A stretch of DNA of 64,000 bases from Aureispira sp. CCB-QB1 (GTDB taxonomy: Bacteria > Bacteroidota > Bacteroidia > Chitinophagales > Saprospiraceae): positions 1-64,000 of the forward strand of contig CAMBRK010000003.1 in NCBI GenBank assembly GCA_945870185.1. The letters run 5' to 3'. Both the position numbers and the translations under genes were made by a program. Shown in pieces: positions 46,723-56,803 of this stretch. Each line of letters starts with the position of its first letter. Position 1 is the first letter of the stretch. Under the pieces are notes generated by a model. The model did no database searches. It was not told the origin of the DNA and was given only the letters and a program-made list of their open reading frames with translations.

Positions 46723-49700
46723 GTGACCATTAAAAACCTTCATATCATCTCGATTTTAAGTTTGTTTGTTTTTGTGTTCTTCCATAACACATCAGGACAA
46801 ACTATGAAGCAGGCGATTATTTTTGACCATTATGGTGCTCTACAGGGATTTAATGCTTCTCAAGCGTTGTGCCTAGAGAAAACTAAAGACGGATTCCTTT
46901 GGATAGGGACAGAACAAGGTTTATTGAAATATGATGGTCATAGTTTTAAATTGTTTCGATCAGATCCATTAGATTCAACCACTATATCGTCCAATTATAT
47001 CAGAAATATAATAGAGGATAAACATGATAGGTTGTGGGTATCTGCATTACCACATCTAAACATTTTTGATACAAAAACTGGTAAAAGTAGAAAAGTAGAT
47101 ATTCCTGCAAGTATTGACAATGCAAAAAAACTCGATATCAGGAGCATGAAATATGATGAAAAAAATGATGTCATTTGGTTGGGAACCAATAAAGGATTGT
47201 TGTATTGCCAGGGAAAAGAAGGTGGTTTAAAGCAAGAAATCATTCCTGATAAAGATATAGATTCTGGAATTTACGATATAGAGATAGATGATCAAGGTAT
47301 TTTTTGGCTTGCTGCAAATGACGGTTTGTGGCGATATGATGCTGAACAATGTACTGTAAAAAACTATCACCATCCCAAGTATGATTCCAATATACGTTTT
47401 GATGATGGATTTATGAGTTTGTATGTTGATAACAGAAATAAGTTTATATGGATTGGAAGTTGGTCTAATGGATTGATGAAATTTGATATGTCTACCGAGA
47501 AAATGGTGGAATATAATTTTGCTGATAAATCAAAAATACAAAATGGTGTTATAACTATTCAACAATCTGGTTTTACAGGAGAAGAGAATATTTTATGGTT
47601 AGGTACTACAGATGGTGTAAAAACCTTTGATATCATAGATGAAAAATTTTATGATTTTAAATCATCCAATCGAGACGACATCAAGAGGATACCAGGCGCA
47701 GGATTTTGTTTTGAACCCACAGACACAGAAGGCATGTGGATCGGTACACATGGAGGACTCCACCGATACGACCCATACAAACAAAATGTAAGAGTGATCG
47801 ATATTTCCTTACCAGATAGCCAGGCTGATTGGGTGTTAGGAGATGTTACTTTTGAAAAAGGTGGTTATATGGATAGCATATTGTGGTTTGGTGTAGCATA
47901 TGAGTCTTTTTTTAAATATGATATAGTCCTTAAGAAAACAGTTCCTGTCCCGTCTGTACTAAAACCTTATTGTAATAAAGTTAAACCATATACATCTTAC
48001 ATTGATTCAAAAAATATTTTGTGGTTATCATCAGAGAAGAAAGGATTTGTAGGATATGATTTGAATTCGGGCAAGCTGGTACTCCCTATTTTTAATATGG
48101 GCGAAAAGACAATACCCCCAATTTTTAAAATTCTCGAAGATGCTGATGGAAAACTCTGGTTAGGGTCTACAACCGGAATGTATATTTTGAATAAAGATCA
48201 AAATGAAATCACCGAGCAGTATGATATACGCAGGTTTCTGGATGAAAACAAACTCTCAGATTTCACTTTTAGATTTACGATAGGTACGAAGGGTAAGGTA
48301 TGGATATTTGCTACACAAAAATATGAAGAAGACGATGCAATGTATAGTTTTGATCCATTATCAAAAGATTTACAATTGTTTACTCAAGACAAGTATCCGG
48401 CACTAAAGAGATTAAAATCCTTAGAATCTGTAGAAAGTATCTCTCCAGGTAAACTGATGATCACATCATTTAATGGGTTTTGTGTTGTCGATATATCTAC
48501 TGAAATACCCACCTTTACCCTTTTTGAAACTTACAATGATAAGCCTCTAGGAGTATTCAATCATATTGCCAAAGACAACAAAGGAAATGTCTGGATGTCA
48601 TCTGACAATGGTGTTACCCGATTTGATGCTCAAACCAACACTATTAGCAATTTTACACATTTTAATTCAAATATGGGGATGACTCCTCAGCCTTTAATTA
48701 CTTTTTCAAAGCTAACGAATACTGTTTATTTATCTCAAAATCTTGCCATAAATACTATAAATCTTGATGATCTAAATATGGCAAAACCGGGAAAAGTCAT
48801 TTTGTCCGACATGAAGATTCTTAATTTTAGTTTTGATATGTTGCCGTATTCTGGTCAGACTTTACCATTGGATTATGATCAAAATAGTATTGATTTGCAT
48901 TTTTCAAATTTAAGTTTTACCAATTCACAAGACAATGCATATCAATACAATCTGAATGGGCAAGATGGCGAATGGATATCTATGACAGACAATCATTTAA
49001 AATTTGATAATCTCGGCTATGGTACTTATTTACTCAAAGTCAGGGCTGAGAATAGTTTTGGTCTGAAAAGTCCGAATGAATTTGAATTAAATATTGTTAT
49101 TAGTCCTCCTTTTTGGCGTACTTGGTGGTTTAATTTATTGATCATAATTTCGATATCTTTTATTATTTACAGTTTTTTTAAATACAGAGATGTACAAAGA
49201 AAAAAGTTAGACAAAATAAGGCATACTATAGCTCGTGACCTGCATGACGATATGGGTAGTACGCTCTCACACATCAGGATGATGAGCGAACGTGAAGCTA
49301 TGAGAAAAGAAGCCAACCAATCATTCCAAACCATTGCTGACAAAACAGCAGAAGTGATGAATAATATGACTGAAATTATCTGGAGTATCAATCCTAAAAA
49401 TGATAGCCTGAAAAACATCATAGGAAAAATTCAGGAATTTGCTATCGATACTTTGGAGCCCATGGGTATAGAAATTAGTTTTGATATAGAAGAAGTACCT
49501 TACCATGTTAAACTAAATCCTGAAGACCGAAGGCATTTTTACCTTATTTTTAAGGAAGCCATTAATAATACAGCCAAATACAGCAAGGCAAGTAAAGTTC
49601 AATATTCATTTAAAATCGAAAAAGGAAATATGGTCATCCAGTTTGCAGATAATGGATTGGGATTTGACCCTATGCTCATCTCTAGAGGCAACGGTCTCAA

Positions 49701-49794
49701 AAATATGGCTAGCAGGGCACAAGCTTTGCATGGCAAAATTGATATACAAACGACAAATAATGGAACCATCATTTTATTAATCCTAAAAAATTGA
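46723..49794 (+). CDS. Two-component sensor histidine kinase with periplasmic propeller
   Basis: About 1023 residues. A signal-like hydrophobic segment (residues about 8-25, ILSLFVFVFF) is followed by two-component-regulator propeller repeats (FLWIGTEQGLLKYDG, VIWLGTNKGLLYC and many more) forming periplasmic beta-propellers, a Y_Y_Y domain (YQYNLNGQDGEWISM), one membrane helix (WFNLLIIISISFIIYSFF), and a HisKA_3 domain with His at bases 49243-49245 (ARDLHDDMGSTLS) plus HATPase (EAINNTAKYS, DNGLGFD, GNGLKNM). No receiver or HTH is fused. The start is uncertain: GTG 46723 gives a good signal peptide. It pairs with the response regulator ending 43 bases upstream. Confidence 0.88.
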   Translation: MTIKNLHIISILSLFVFVFFHNTSGQTMKQAIIFDHYGALQGFNASQALCLEKTKDGFLWIGTEQGLLKYDGHSFKLFRSDPLDSTTISSNYIRNIIEDKHDRLWVSALPHLNIFDTKTGKSRKVDIPASIDNAKKLDIRSMKYDEKNDVIWLGTNKGLLYCQGKEGGLKQEIIPDKDIDSGIYDIEIDDQGIFWLAANDGLWRYDAEQCTVKNYHHPKYDSNIRFDDGFMSLYVDNRNKFIWIGSWSNGLMKFDMSTEKMVEYNFADKSKIQNGVITIQQSGFTGEENILWLGTTDGVKTFDIIDEKFYDFKSSNRDDIKRIPGAGFCFEPTDTEGMWIGTHGGLHRYDPYKQNVRVIDISLPDSQADWVLGDVTFEKGGYMDSILWFGVAYESFFKYDIVLKKTVPVPSVLKPYCNKVKPYTSYIDSKNILWLSSEKKGFVGYDLNSGKLVLPIFNMGEKTIPPIFKILEDADGKLWLGSTTGMYILNKDQNEITEQYDIRRFLDENKLSDFTFRFTIGTKGKVWIFATQKYEEDDAMYSFDPLSKDLQLFTQDKYPALKRLKSLESVESISPGKLMITSFNGFCVVDISTEIPTFTLFETYNDKPLGVFNHIAKDNKGNVWMSSDNGVTRFDAQTNTISNFTHFNSNMGMTPQPLITFSKLTNTVYLSQNLAINTINLDDLNMAKPGKVILSDMKILNFSFDMLPYSGQTLPLDYDQNSIDLHFSNLSFTNSQDNAYQYNLNGQDGEWISMTDNHLKFDNLGYGTYLLKVRAENSFGLKSPNEFELNIVISPPFWRTWWFNLLIIISISFIIYSFFKYRDVQRKKLDKIRHTIARDLHDDMGSTLSHIRMMSEREAMRKEANQSFQTIADKTAEVMNNMTEIIWSINPKNDSLKNIIGKIQEFAIDTLEPMGIEISFDIEEVPYHVKLNPEDRRHFYLIFKEAINNTAKYSKASKVQYSFKIEKGNMVIQFADNGLGFDPMLISRGNGLKNMASRAQALHGKIDIQTTNNGTIILLILKN

Positions 49795-49926
49795 CCATGT
49801 ATAACAAAAGTTATATAGATTTGTACAAATAAAAGTTTTAATCTTGCACTCATAAAAAATAAGAGAACCATTTATTTTAATAAAAATATTTTGAAATTTA
49901 TTTTTATCCCCTTTAAATTCATAATC

Positions 49927-49990
49927 ATGAAACGCTTTAAAGCCACCATATTTAGTTTATTCTTGTTGTGTGGCAAAGCATCGATCTTCC
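49927..49990 (+). pseudogene. Signal-peptide coding segment out of frame with the propeller gene
   Basis: ATG 49927 begins MKRFKATIFSLFLLCG, a good signal-peptide start, but this frame hits a stop at 50014. The downstream propeller protein is in another frame from 49956 (after a TAG at 49953). A frameshift or small deletion between about 49956 and 49975 is required to join them. Confidence 0.6.
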
Positions 49991-51926
49991 GAATGCTAGA
50001 TATTTCCATGATGTAAAATTCAGTAATAAACCCGGAAAAATATGGGCGGGTGGCAATGGCCTTTACTCTTCAGATGATAATGGAGTTATCTGGAAGACGC
50101 ACAGGTTTGGAGATTTTTCATCAGTTGTGATAGACCCAAATAAACCAGATACAGCCTTTATTAGTGATTTTGGTAAGGGTATCTTCAGAACCTTTGATGG
50201 TGGTACTACTTGGACTAAACTGACTAATGGGCTTCCTTCAGAAAATTTCAACAGGATTGAACTCACTATATGTGACCAGCAACCTAACGTACTTTATGCA
50301 TGGATTTGTAATGAATTAAACGCTTCAAAAGGAGTTTGGAAAACCATAGATCATGGTGAAACCTGGACGGAGTGTACCGTTCTTAATTCAAATTACGAAC
50401 CTGCTGATAATATTCATCTGGAAGCCGGTGACTTTCATTCTACCATCAGTGTATCACCTACAGATCCCGATAAAGTGCTCATTGGTGGATGGTGGTACGC
50501 TGTTACGGATAACGGAGAGATATTTGTAGGTCCCAACTCAGGATCTCATGTGGACTATCACCATGCTACATGGGACGACGAAGGGAAAACCATTTTTATG
50601 GCTACTGATGGAGGCGTCAGTTATATGGATTTTGATGAAATTACCATTTTTGAAGATAATGTAAGCAAGATAAAAACAGATCTGATCAAAGTGCCCACCT
50701 TACAATTTGTGAGTGTATCTACAGGTAAAAAGTCCGATTTTATTGTAGGTGGTACTCAAGATAATGGGTATATATTTTACCGTTCGAGCAATGACAAATG
50801 GTATTATAGTGGCGGAGATGGTTCAGATGTATCAGCACATTATGAGGATAACCATACATTTCATGGAACTGATGGTGTATTTGGAGAACCACTTACTTTT
50901 AGAAACGCCAGCAACATGACAGAGTTGCCAAATGAGTTGTATGATATAAACGCGGGCTTGAGACCTAGTGGTGAGTGGTTCAGACATGTAGGCAACTCCT
51001 ACAGTCCCGAGATCATTCTATATACACAGACAGATCAGCATTTTTATTATTCGACCAATCTTGGCACCCAATGGATTCCATACGATGTATCTGCTTTTGA
51101 TGTAGGCGCCATTAATGCCATGTGTAGTCCTCACGACCCTAAACCCATAGCATTTGTTTCCGGCAATGGTAGTCCCGCTACATCCATCATGAAGGTAGAT
51201 TTGACAAAACTTACCCATGAATTTGTATCTGAAGGGTTACCCATCCAAAAAAACATCTCTTGGCCCCAAGTGTATACCAGTCCTTCGCCCAAACTAAAAC
51301 ACAAAGTGTACACCTTTATACATGCGCCAAATGGACATACTCCAAGTGCTAAGATATTTGCATCTGATGCAACATCCATAAAATGGGTCAATACCACCGG
51401 TAACTTACCTGATATACCTATTACCAGTATGTTTGTGCATCCTGAAGATGAAAATTTTATTTTGGTAGGGACGGATGGATTTGGTGTTTTTGCTACTCAA
51501 TACGGTGGTAAAAACTGGAATCCCTACAATACTGACCTGCCGCAAGGATGTCTAATCACTGACTTTGATTACCAAATACAGGGCGGAAAACTGCATGTCA
51601 TCATGGCCACGTATGGCAACGGCCTCTACAGATCAGAACTGCCTTCCAATAAAGTGCAAACAATGGACACAAAACAAGAAAACCCACGCATGACCATACA
51701 TACGCACGGTGATATAGCCAGAATTTTCCTGCCTTCCGCATTAACCAATGACATCCAAATCAAAGTATTAGATATCAAAGGTAGTTCCGTTGCTAAATTA
51801 TATAACATCACATTCCTAAGCGAACATATTTTGGAGACATCATTACCTGTTTTACCTGCAGGTATAAACATTTTTGATGTAAGGGTAGGGAAGGATCATT
51901 ATTCGCAAAAGGTAGTGATACCTTAA
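49968..51926 (+). CDS. Secreted beta-propeller (BNR/sialidase-like) protein with T9SS sorting domain
   Basis: A 652-residue frame. It consists of BNR/Asp-box type propeller repeats (SSDDNGVIWKTH, RTFDGGTTWTKL, KTIDHGETWTEC, TQYGGKNWNPYN; sites of S/T-x-D-x-G-x-T/x-W) up to about residue 560, then a T9SS type A sorting domain (DIQIKVLDIKGSSVAKLY ... LPAGINIFDVRV). It would be exported by T9SS and act on or bind extracellular polymers. It lacks an in-frame signal peptide: the frame opens with GTG 49968 (MWQSIDLP) and a signal-peptide start lies out of frame at 49927. Either it is a pseudogene or the sequence has an error. Confidence 0.75.
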   Translation: MWQSIDLPNARYFHDVKFSNKPGKIWAGGNGLYSSDDNGVIWKTHRFGDFSSVVIDPNKPDTAFISDFGKGIFRTFDGGTTWTKLTNGLPSENFNRIELTICDQQPNVLYAWICNELNASKGVWKTIDHGETWTECTVLNSNYEPADNIHLEAGDFHSTISVSPTDPDKVLIGGWWYAVTDNGEIFVGPNSGSHVDYHHATWDDEGKTIFMATDGGVSYMDFDEITIFEDNVSKIKTDLIKVPTLQFVSVSTGKKSDFIVGGTQDNGYIFYRSSNDKWYYSGGDGSDVSAHYEDNHTFHGTDGVFGEPLTFRNASNMTELPNELYDINAGLRPSGEWFRHVGNSYSPEIILYTQTDQHFYYSTNLGTQWIPYDVSAFDVGAINAMCSPHDPKPIAFVSGNGSPATSIMKVDLTKLTHEFVSEGLPIQKNISWPQVYTSPSPKLKHKVYTFIHAPNGHTPSAKIFASDATSIKWVNTTGNLPDIPITSMFVHPEDENFILVGTDGFGVFATQYGGKNWNPYNTDLPQGCLITDFDYQIQGGKLHVIMATYGNGLYRSELPSNKVQTMDTKQENPRMTIHTHGDIARIFLPSALTNDIQIKVLDIKGSSVAKLYNITFLSEHILETSLPVLPAGINIFDVRVGKDHYSQKVVIP

Positions 51927-52556
51927 TAATGTCATGCTGTACCACAGCTTTCGCATATTTCTTTTGGTTCAAAGCTTTGCTCGATGTAGCTTCGGCTCCA
52001 CAGTTTCCGCACACTGCAGCTGGTTGCGCTCAGCCACCGGCTTCGTGCTTGATGGAGCGTGGTTATTGAGCATGTCATACTGTGTGTGTTATTGGTGTCA
52101 TGCTAAAGCTTGATTAAACGCAATAGAATGAAGCCGAAATCAGAAGCGTGGCTTTGCTTCACCATGATCGTCGAAGGTTCTGGCCGCTATGGGGCAGACA
52201 AGTGTAACTTCGATACTATATCCGACCGGTCTCTGACCGAAAATGATGCTGCTCTAGGCATGATATACCAATCCTGACCAATACCAGCGCTGCGCCATAA
52301 ATTTGAAACCGGATGAATTTCATACACAACATGACGTAGATCTACCTACATTTCATTGTAGTAGACAAGCCTTAATCTCAATTTTAATCTCAAACTTTGT
52401 CTCAACCTAAGTCTTGACCTTAACCTTAATCTCAATCTTAATCTAAGCCTTAAGCTTAATCTCCATCTAAACCATTTCCACCTACTAAACCATCTAAACC
52501 ACCACCTTAACACCTTCACACTTTCACACCTTTACAAATTCACAATTCCCAAATTC
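51927..52556. other. Intergenic region with low-complexity tract
   Basis: No convincing ORF. The first 400 bases are moderately GC-richer than the genes around them. From 52371 to 52475 runs a CTTAAT/CTCAAT hexamer tract, then a G-poor C/A/T tract (52475-52556, CACCTTAACACCTTCACACTT-like) leading straight into the shared operator at 52557. Confidence 0.6.
52371..52475 (+). repeat. CTTAAT/CTCAAT hexamer tract
   Basis: About 100 bases made almost only of variants of CTTAAT (CTTAAT, CTCAAT, TTTAAT, CTTAAC, CTAAGC). The same kind of tract occurs in short form at 21693-21722 before mazG. Confidence 0.75.
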
Positions 52557-52613
52557 TCACATCATCATGTGACAGACGAAATTTGATACCTTCCTTTAAT
52601 GGGCATAATTTTG
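52557..52613 (+). promoter_or_regulatory. Shared operator and promoter, copy 2 (LytTR gene)
   Basis: Inverted repeat TCACATCATCATGTGA at 52557-52572, a TTTG -33 element at 52582-52585 and the -7 element TAATTTTG at 52606-52613, with 20 bases between -33 and -7. The best start codon (52637) follows at 23 bases. Spacing from repeat to -7 box is 33 bases as in the other two copies. Confidence 0.82.
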
Positions 52614-52636
52614 CACTAAATATATTGAAAAGCAAT

Positions 52637-53050
52637 ATGAAATTAGTAAAAGAAGCATATCCCAAAACCGATCTTAAGATAGATGCGGAACCCATCATCC
52701 TTCGTCATGAGCCATCGCTTCATGCTGCTATAGAAGCGTCAGGTCGCGTTATATTGCCCATCCCTGGAGGTTATCAATGCTGTAAACCTGAAGATATCTT
52801 ATTTCTGAAAGCCGAGAGCAACTACACGGAGATTCATTATCTTGATGGTTCCAAAAAATTACTTTCCAAGACGCTGAAAGTATTAGAAGAAGTCTTGCCT
52901 GCACATAGGTTTTTTAGAGTTCATAAAAGTTATGTAGTTAATGCAGCTCATATCACGGACATCATCCTATCGACCCATGAGCGAGCTGTAAAGCTGGCAC
53001 GTGGGTTTACCATACCGGTGAGTAGGGATAAGAAAGGCATACTTATGTAA
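52637..53050 (+). CDS. LytTR-domain DNA-binding regulator
   Basis: A 137-residue protein with a C-terminal LytTR DNA-binding domain (about 40-135): PEDILFLKAESNYTEIHYLDGSKKLLSKTL, HRFFRVHKSYVVNAAHI. There is no receiver domain, so it is a stand-alone LytTR regulator. I use ATG 52637, because the -7 box lies at 52606-52613; the longer TTG frame at 52583 would start upstream of the transcription start. It sits just before the secreted-protein cluster, which it may control. Confidence 0.88.
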   Translation: MKLVKEAYPKTDLKIDAEPIILRHEPSLHAAIEASGRVILPIPGGYQCCKPEDILFLKAESNYTEIHYLDGSKKLLSKTLKVLEEVLPAHRFFRVHKSYVVNAAHITDIILSTHERAVKLARGFTIPVSRDKKGILM

Positions 53051-53160
53051 TAGCGAAGTATGTCATAAAAAGAAATATTAAATGAGTTTAAATTAGTCAT
53101 TGTCATTTGACAAAAAATTAATTAAATATTATTCATCACTTGTTAAAATATCATAAAAAA

Positions 53161-54270
53161 ATGAGACAAATTTTTTATGTACTTTCAGTACTTTTTATTT
53201 TTGAGAATGCCAAAACCCAAAATGTGGGAGTTGGTACAACTAATCCTGTTGCTAAATTCACTATCCAAGGAACAGGAAGCAATCCTAGTATTCCAAGTGC
53301 AACTTCTACTGGTATTTTGAGGATTGGGATAGCAAATGACGAAGGTCTTGATATTGGTAAACAATCAGCTACTCCATATTCTAGCTGGATTCAAGCTGGA
53401 TTTAATGCGAACGCTGATCCGTTATCATTACAACCTCTTGGTGGTAATTTAGGTATTGGTACCCTGTCGCCAAATGCACAAATCCAACTAGGAAACACTG
53501 CTTCAAATAGAAAAATTGTTTTGTATGAAGGAGTGAATAATGACCACCAGTTTTATGGTCTAGGAATCAATACATCAATGCTTCGCTATCAAGTTGATGC
53601 GACCACTTCAAATCATATATTTTTTGCTGGTGCAAGTGCATCATCTTCCAATGAAATTATGCGCATTCAGGGAAATGGTAATGTAGGTATTGGGACCCCA
53701 TCTCCTACAGATAGATTAGATGTAAATGGAAATATTGCCATGAGAAGTTTAGGAATTTTTGAATTCGGAAAAGGGGTTGTAGGAAAAGAAGTTAATGCAG
53801 GAAAAGTTGGCTATAATGCGTTTGGTCAAGAAGGATTAACTTTTGTCGGTGGTGGGACTAATACTAATAATAGGAAAGTATTTTTTTACGCGGAGGGTGG
53901 TGCATCTTTTAGTGGAAATATTAATGCACTGACAACCATATCAGTAGGTACATCCAATGTGCCGGCAGGTTATAAAGTTGCGGTAGATGGTAAGATTATC
54001 GCTGAAGAATTAAGAATTCAAAATTCAACTGCATGGCCAGATTATGTTTTTGAAAAAGATTATGATCTTATGCCACTGAAAGATGTAGAAAATCATATTA
54101 CAAAACATAAGCATTTGCCAGATGTACCATCAGCGAAAGAAGTAACCACAGATGGTTTTGCTGTAGGTGAAATACAGAAAGTATTGTTAAGGAAAATAGA
54201 GGAGCTCACTCTATATATTATTGAGCAAGAGAAAAGAATACAAGGATTAGAGCTTAAATTAAAAAAATAA
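53161..54270 (+). CDS. Secreted fibre-like protein with C-terminal coiled coil
   Basis: A 369-residue protein. Signal peptide of about 19 residues (ENAKTQ), then repeated short GVGTxxP-type motifs (NVGVGTTNPVAKFTIQG, NLGIGTLSPNAQIQLG, NVGIGTPSPTDRLDVNG), typical of Bacteroidota tail-fibre-like proteins. The end (DYVFEKDYDLMPLKDVENHI, HLPDVPSAKEV, then a coiled coil EELTLYIIEQEKRIQGLELKL) resembles the conserved C-terminal region of such proteins, related to the endosialidase-chaperone context. ATG 53161 is chosen over TTG 53140. It begins the secreted cluster and is 6 bases before the next gene. Confidence 0.8.
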   Translation: MRQIFYVLSVLFIFENAKTQNVGVGTTNPVAKFTIQGTGSNPSIPSATSTGILRIGIANDEGLDIGKQSATPYSSWIQAGFNANADPLSLQPLGGNLGIGTLSPNAQIQLGNTASNRKIVLYEGVNNDHQFYGLGINTSMLRYQVDATTSNHIFFAGASASSSNEIMRIQGNGNVGIGTPSPTDRLDVNGNIAMRSLGIFEFGKGVVGKEVNAGKVGYNAFGQEGLTFVGGGTNTNNRKVFFYAEGGASFSGNINALTTISVGTSNVPAGYKVAVDGKIIAEELRIQNSTAWPDYVFEKDYDLMPLKDVENHITKHKHLPDVPSAKEVTTDGFAVGEIQKVLLRKIEELTLYIIEQEKRIQGLELKLKK

Positions 54271-54276
54271 TATATC

Positions 54277-56760
54277 ATGAAATTAATATTTAATTTATTT
54301 TTAATTTCTATCTTAATCATAATGGGAGAAATCCAAGGAGCTTATGGTCAAGAATGGACACAATATGTCAATACAAAAGATAATTATAGCACAGTAATTA
54401 ATAATATTGATCAACATTTTGAAAAAAATGGTAAAGGTCGTGGAAGTGGTTTTAAACAATATATGAGATGGAGATATAAGATGGATGCAGCTATTCACCC
54501 AAATGAAACTATAAAGAATATTGAAGTCTTACATCAAGGAGAGTATGAGTCTTTTGCAAGAAGAAGACCAGAAATTACAAGTAGATCTACCAATGGTGAT
54601 TGGGAAAGTTTGGGCCCGTATTCAGCTTCGGGCAATTCTGGTGTAGGAAGAATTAATTGTATGGCTTTTCATCCGACTAATCCTAATATAATGTGGGCGG
54701 GTTCGCCAAATGGTGGCTTATGGAAAACAACAGATGGTGGTAGTTCATGGACGATCATCACTAACTATTTTGTTTCCCTTGGCATAAGTGGTATCGCAGT
54801 AGATTATACAAATCCTGATATCATTTATATAATGACTGGCGATGGTGATGGAGCTGATTCTTGGTCTATTGGCGTTTTAAAAACTACCGATGGTGGAGTC
54901 AATTGGCAAAAAACAGGATTGTCTTTTGGTGTTACATCTTTGGTTAGAGGTTTTTTTATCAAAATTCATCCAACAAACCCTTTAATACTTCATGTGGGCA
55001 CCACTCAAGGGCTTTATACTAATAGCAATGGAGGAGCTGGGAGTTGGGGACAAACATTTCTTGCAAATTGGATTTGGGATTTGGAATATAAACCCAATGA
55101 CCCTAATATATTTTATTTGGCCACTAACGGAGGTATTGTTAGGATAAATAATGGGGTAGTTTATACTTATACTGGCGGACCAAGTATTTATGACCGTATT
55201 GCTTTAGCGGTTACTCCAGCTGCCCCTAATAATGTTTATGCCTTGTTTGGAGGAAGTGTTCCTGACCCAGGAGCTTTTACAGGACTTTTTCTCTCTACTG
55301 ACAGTGGAAATTCTTATACAGCTCAAAGTTTTTCACCAAATATTTTAGGTTGGGGTAATGGTGGTGATTTAGGTAATCAGGCCAATTATGATCTTTGTTT
55401 GGCTGTACATCAGACTGATGCTAATCGGGTTTACATTGGTGGAATAAATACATGGACTTCAACCAATGCAGGAGTTAATTGGAGCCGAATGAGTCATTGG
55501 AATGGTAGCGGCTCTCCATATGTGCACGCTGATTTTCATAATTTATACTATTTAAATGGTACCTTATTTGCCTGCAATGATGGAGGGGTTTATAAAACAA
55601 CTAATCATGGGGCCAATTGGACAGAATTGTCTAGTGGCATCAATACTATGCAGTTTTACTATATTGATTTTCACGATAATTCCTGGATGGGAGGTACGCA
55701 AGATAATGGTACACATAAATCTACACTTGGCAATCTTCAATCCAATCAAATTGGTGGCGGGGATGGGTTTGGATGTCAATGGCACAATACTGATCATAGT
55801 ATCCAATTTATATCAAATCAGAGTAGAATTACTAGGAAACAACCAGGAATTGCCGTAGATTATCAAATTTATGAAGTGAGTAATGGGTTTTGGTTTTCAG
55901 AACTTTCTATGTCTAAAAATAACAATGGACATTTATGGGTAAATCGTGGGGAATCGCTTTTTCGGGGCAACCAAAATGTATTTCCTTGGGATTGGTCATG
56001 GCCTTCTACAGGGAGTGATGCCATTTTAACTGCTGATATAAGAGGTTATGAGCAAGGTGTAAATAATACAAATATCATGTACGTTGTAAGCCCGGTCGAA
56101 ATTATAAAATCAACTAATGTTAATACACTTCCTAGCACTTGGACTTTAATAACACATCCATCACCTGGCACAATTTTACAAAATGTAACTGTTGATCCAG
56201 CAAATGCTAATAGAGTATGGGTTGTTTGCTCTGGATTTGACGCAGGTAATAAAGTCTTCAAATCTGAAACGGGTGGTTCATCTTGGGTTAATATATCTGG
56301 GACATTGCCAAATGTTGAAATAAGATCCATAGTTTATGATACTCCTGGAAGTGACAATATATATATAGGCACTGATTTAGGCGTGTTTTACAGAAATAGC
56401 ACAATGAGTGACTGGCTTTACTTTTCTAACAATCTTCCACCAGCAAATGTAACTTCATTAAAAATTTCTGGTAATTATCTTTATGCTGGAACTTATGGAA
56501 GAGGTATGTGGAGATCAACTAAATTCTCTACTTGTCCTGAAAACCTTACATTAACTCAAGCTAATGATCCAGGCACAATTTATAATCATGGAAAACAGAT
56601 ACACCATGCATCCAATTCGATAACAAATAGTAGAATTGTTTCTGGCACTTTTGGTACAGAAGCCAGATATACATCAGGTAACTTTATAGAATTTACAGAT
56701 GGCTTCCAAGGACTTACAGGCACTTTTATTGAAGCTAAAATAGGTGGATGTCCGGAGTGA
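54277..56760 (+). CDS. Secreted beta-propeller protein (sortilin/BNR-like) with C-terminal coat-hanger-type domain
   Basis: An 827-residue secreted protein. Signal peptide ending at about residue 24 (AYGQ). A propeller with BNR motifs follows: GRINCMAFHPTNPNIMWAGSP, GGLWKTTDGGSSWTII, VLKTTDGGVNWQKT, VYKTTNHGANWTEL, then a second propeller-like region. The last ~60 residues (IHHASNSITNSRIVSG, GNFIEFTDGFQGLTGTFIEAKI) form a short repetitive domain like the coat-hanger stack at the C-terminus of many T9SS cargo proteins. It has no classic type A sorting domain, so export by T9SS is inferred. Confidence 0.85.
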   Translation: MKLIFNLFLISILIIMGEIQGAYGQEWTQYVNTKDNYSTVINNIDQHFEKNGKGRGSGFKQYMRWRYKMDAAIHPNETIKNIEVLHQGEYESFARRRPEITSRSTNGDWESLGPYSASGNSGVGRINCMAFHPTNPNIMWAGSPNGGLWKTTDGGSSWTIITNYFVSLGISGIAVDYTNPDIIYIMTGDGDGADSWSIGVLKTTDGGVNWQKTGLSFGVTSLVRGFFIKIHPTNPLILHVGTTQGLYTNSNGGAGSWGQTFLANWIWDLEYKPNDPNIFYLATNGGIVRINNGVVYTYTGGPSIYDRIALAVTPAAPNNVYALFGGSVPDPGAFTGLFLSTDSGNSYTAQSFSPNILGWGNGGDLGNQANYDLCLAVHQTDANRVYIGGINTWTSTNAGVNWSRMSHWNGSGSPYVHADFHNLYYLNGTLFACNDGGVYKTTNHGANWTELSSGINTMQFYYIDFHDNSWMGGTQDNGTHKSTLGNLQSNQIGGGDGFGCQWHNTDHSIQFISNQSRITRKQPGIAVDYQIYEVSNGFWFSELSMSKNNNGHLWVNRGESLFRGNQNVFPWDWSWPSTGSDAILTADIRGYEQGVNNTNIMYVVSPVEIIKSTNVNTLPSTWTLITHPSPGTILQNVTVDPANANRVWVVCSGFDAGNKVFKSETGGSSWVNISGTLPNVEIRSIVYDTPGSDNIYIGTDLGVFYRNSTMSDWLYFSNNLPPANVTSLKISGNYLYAGTYGRGMWRSTKFSTCPENLTLTQANDPGTIYNHGKQIHHASNSITNSRIVSGTFGTEARYTSGNFIEFTDGFQGLTGTFIEAKIGGCPE

Positions 56761-56803
56761 TCTTATCTTTTAAAATATCAAGTAAATTTACAAAAGTCAT
56801 AAA

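Noticed and set aside
51808-52014. Minus-strand open frame with CxxC after the propeller gene
   Set aside because: It overlaps the T9SS sorting-domain codons and has no recognisable family.
52583-52636. Longer LytTR start at TTG 52583
   Set aside because: The -7 box at 52606-52613 would lie inside the coding region; the ATG at 52637 fits better.
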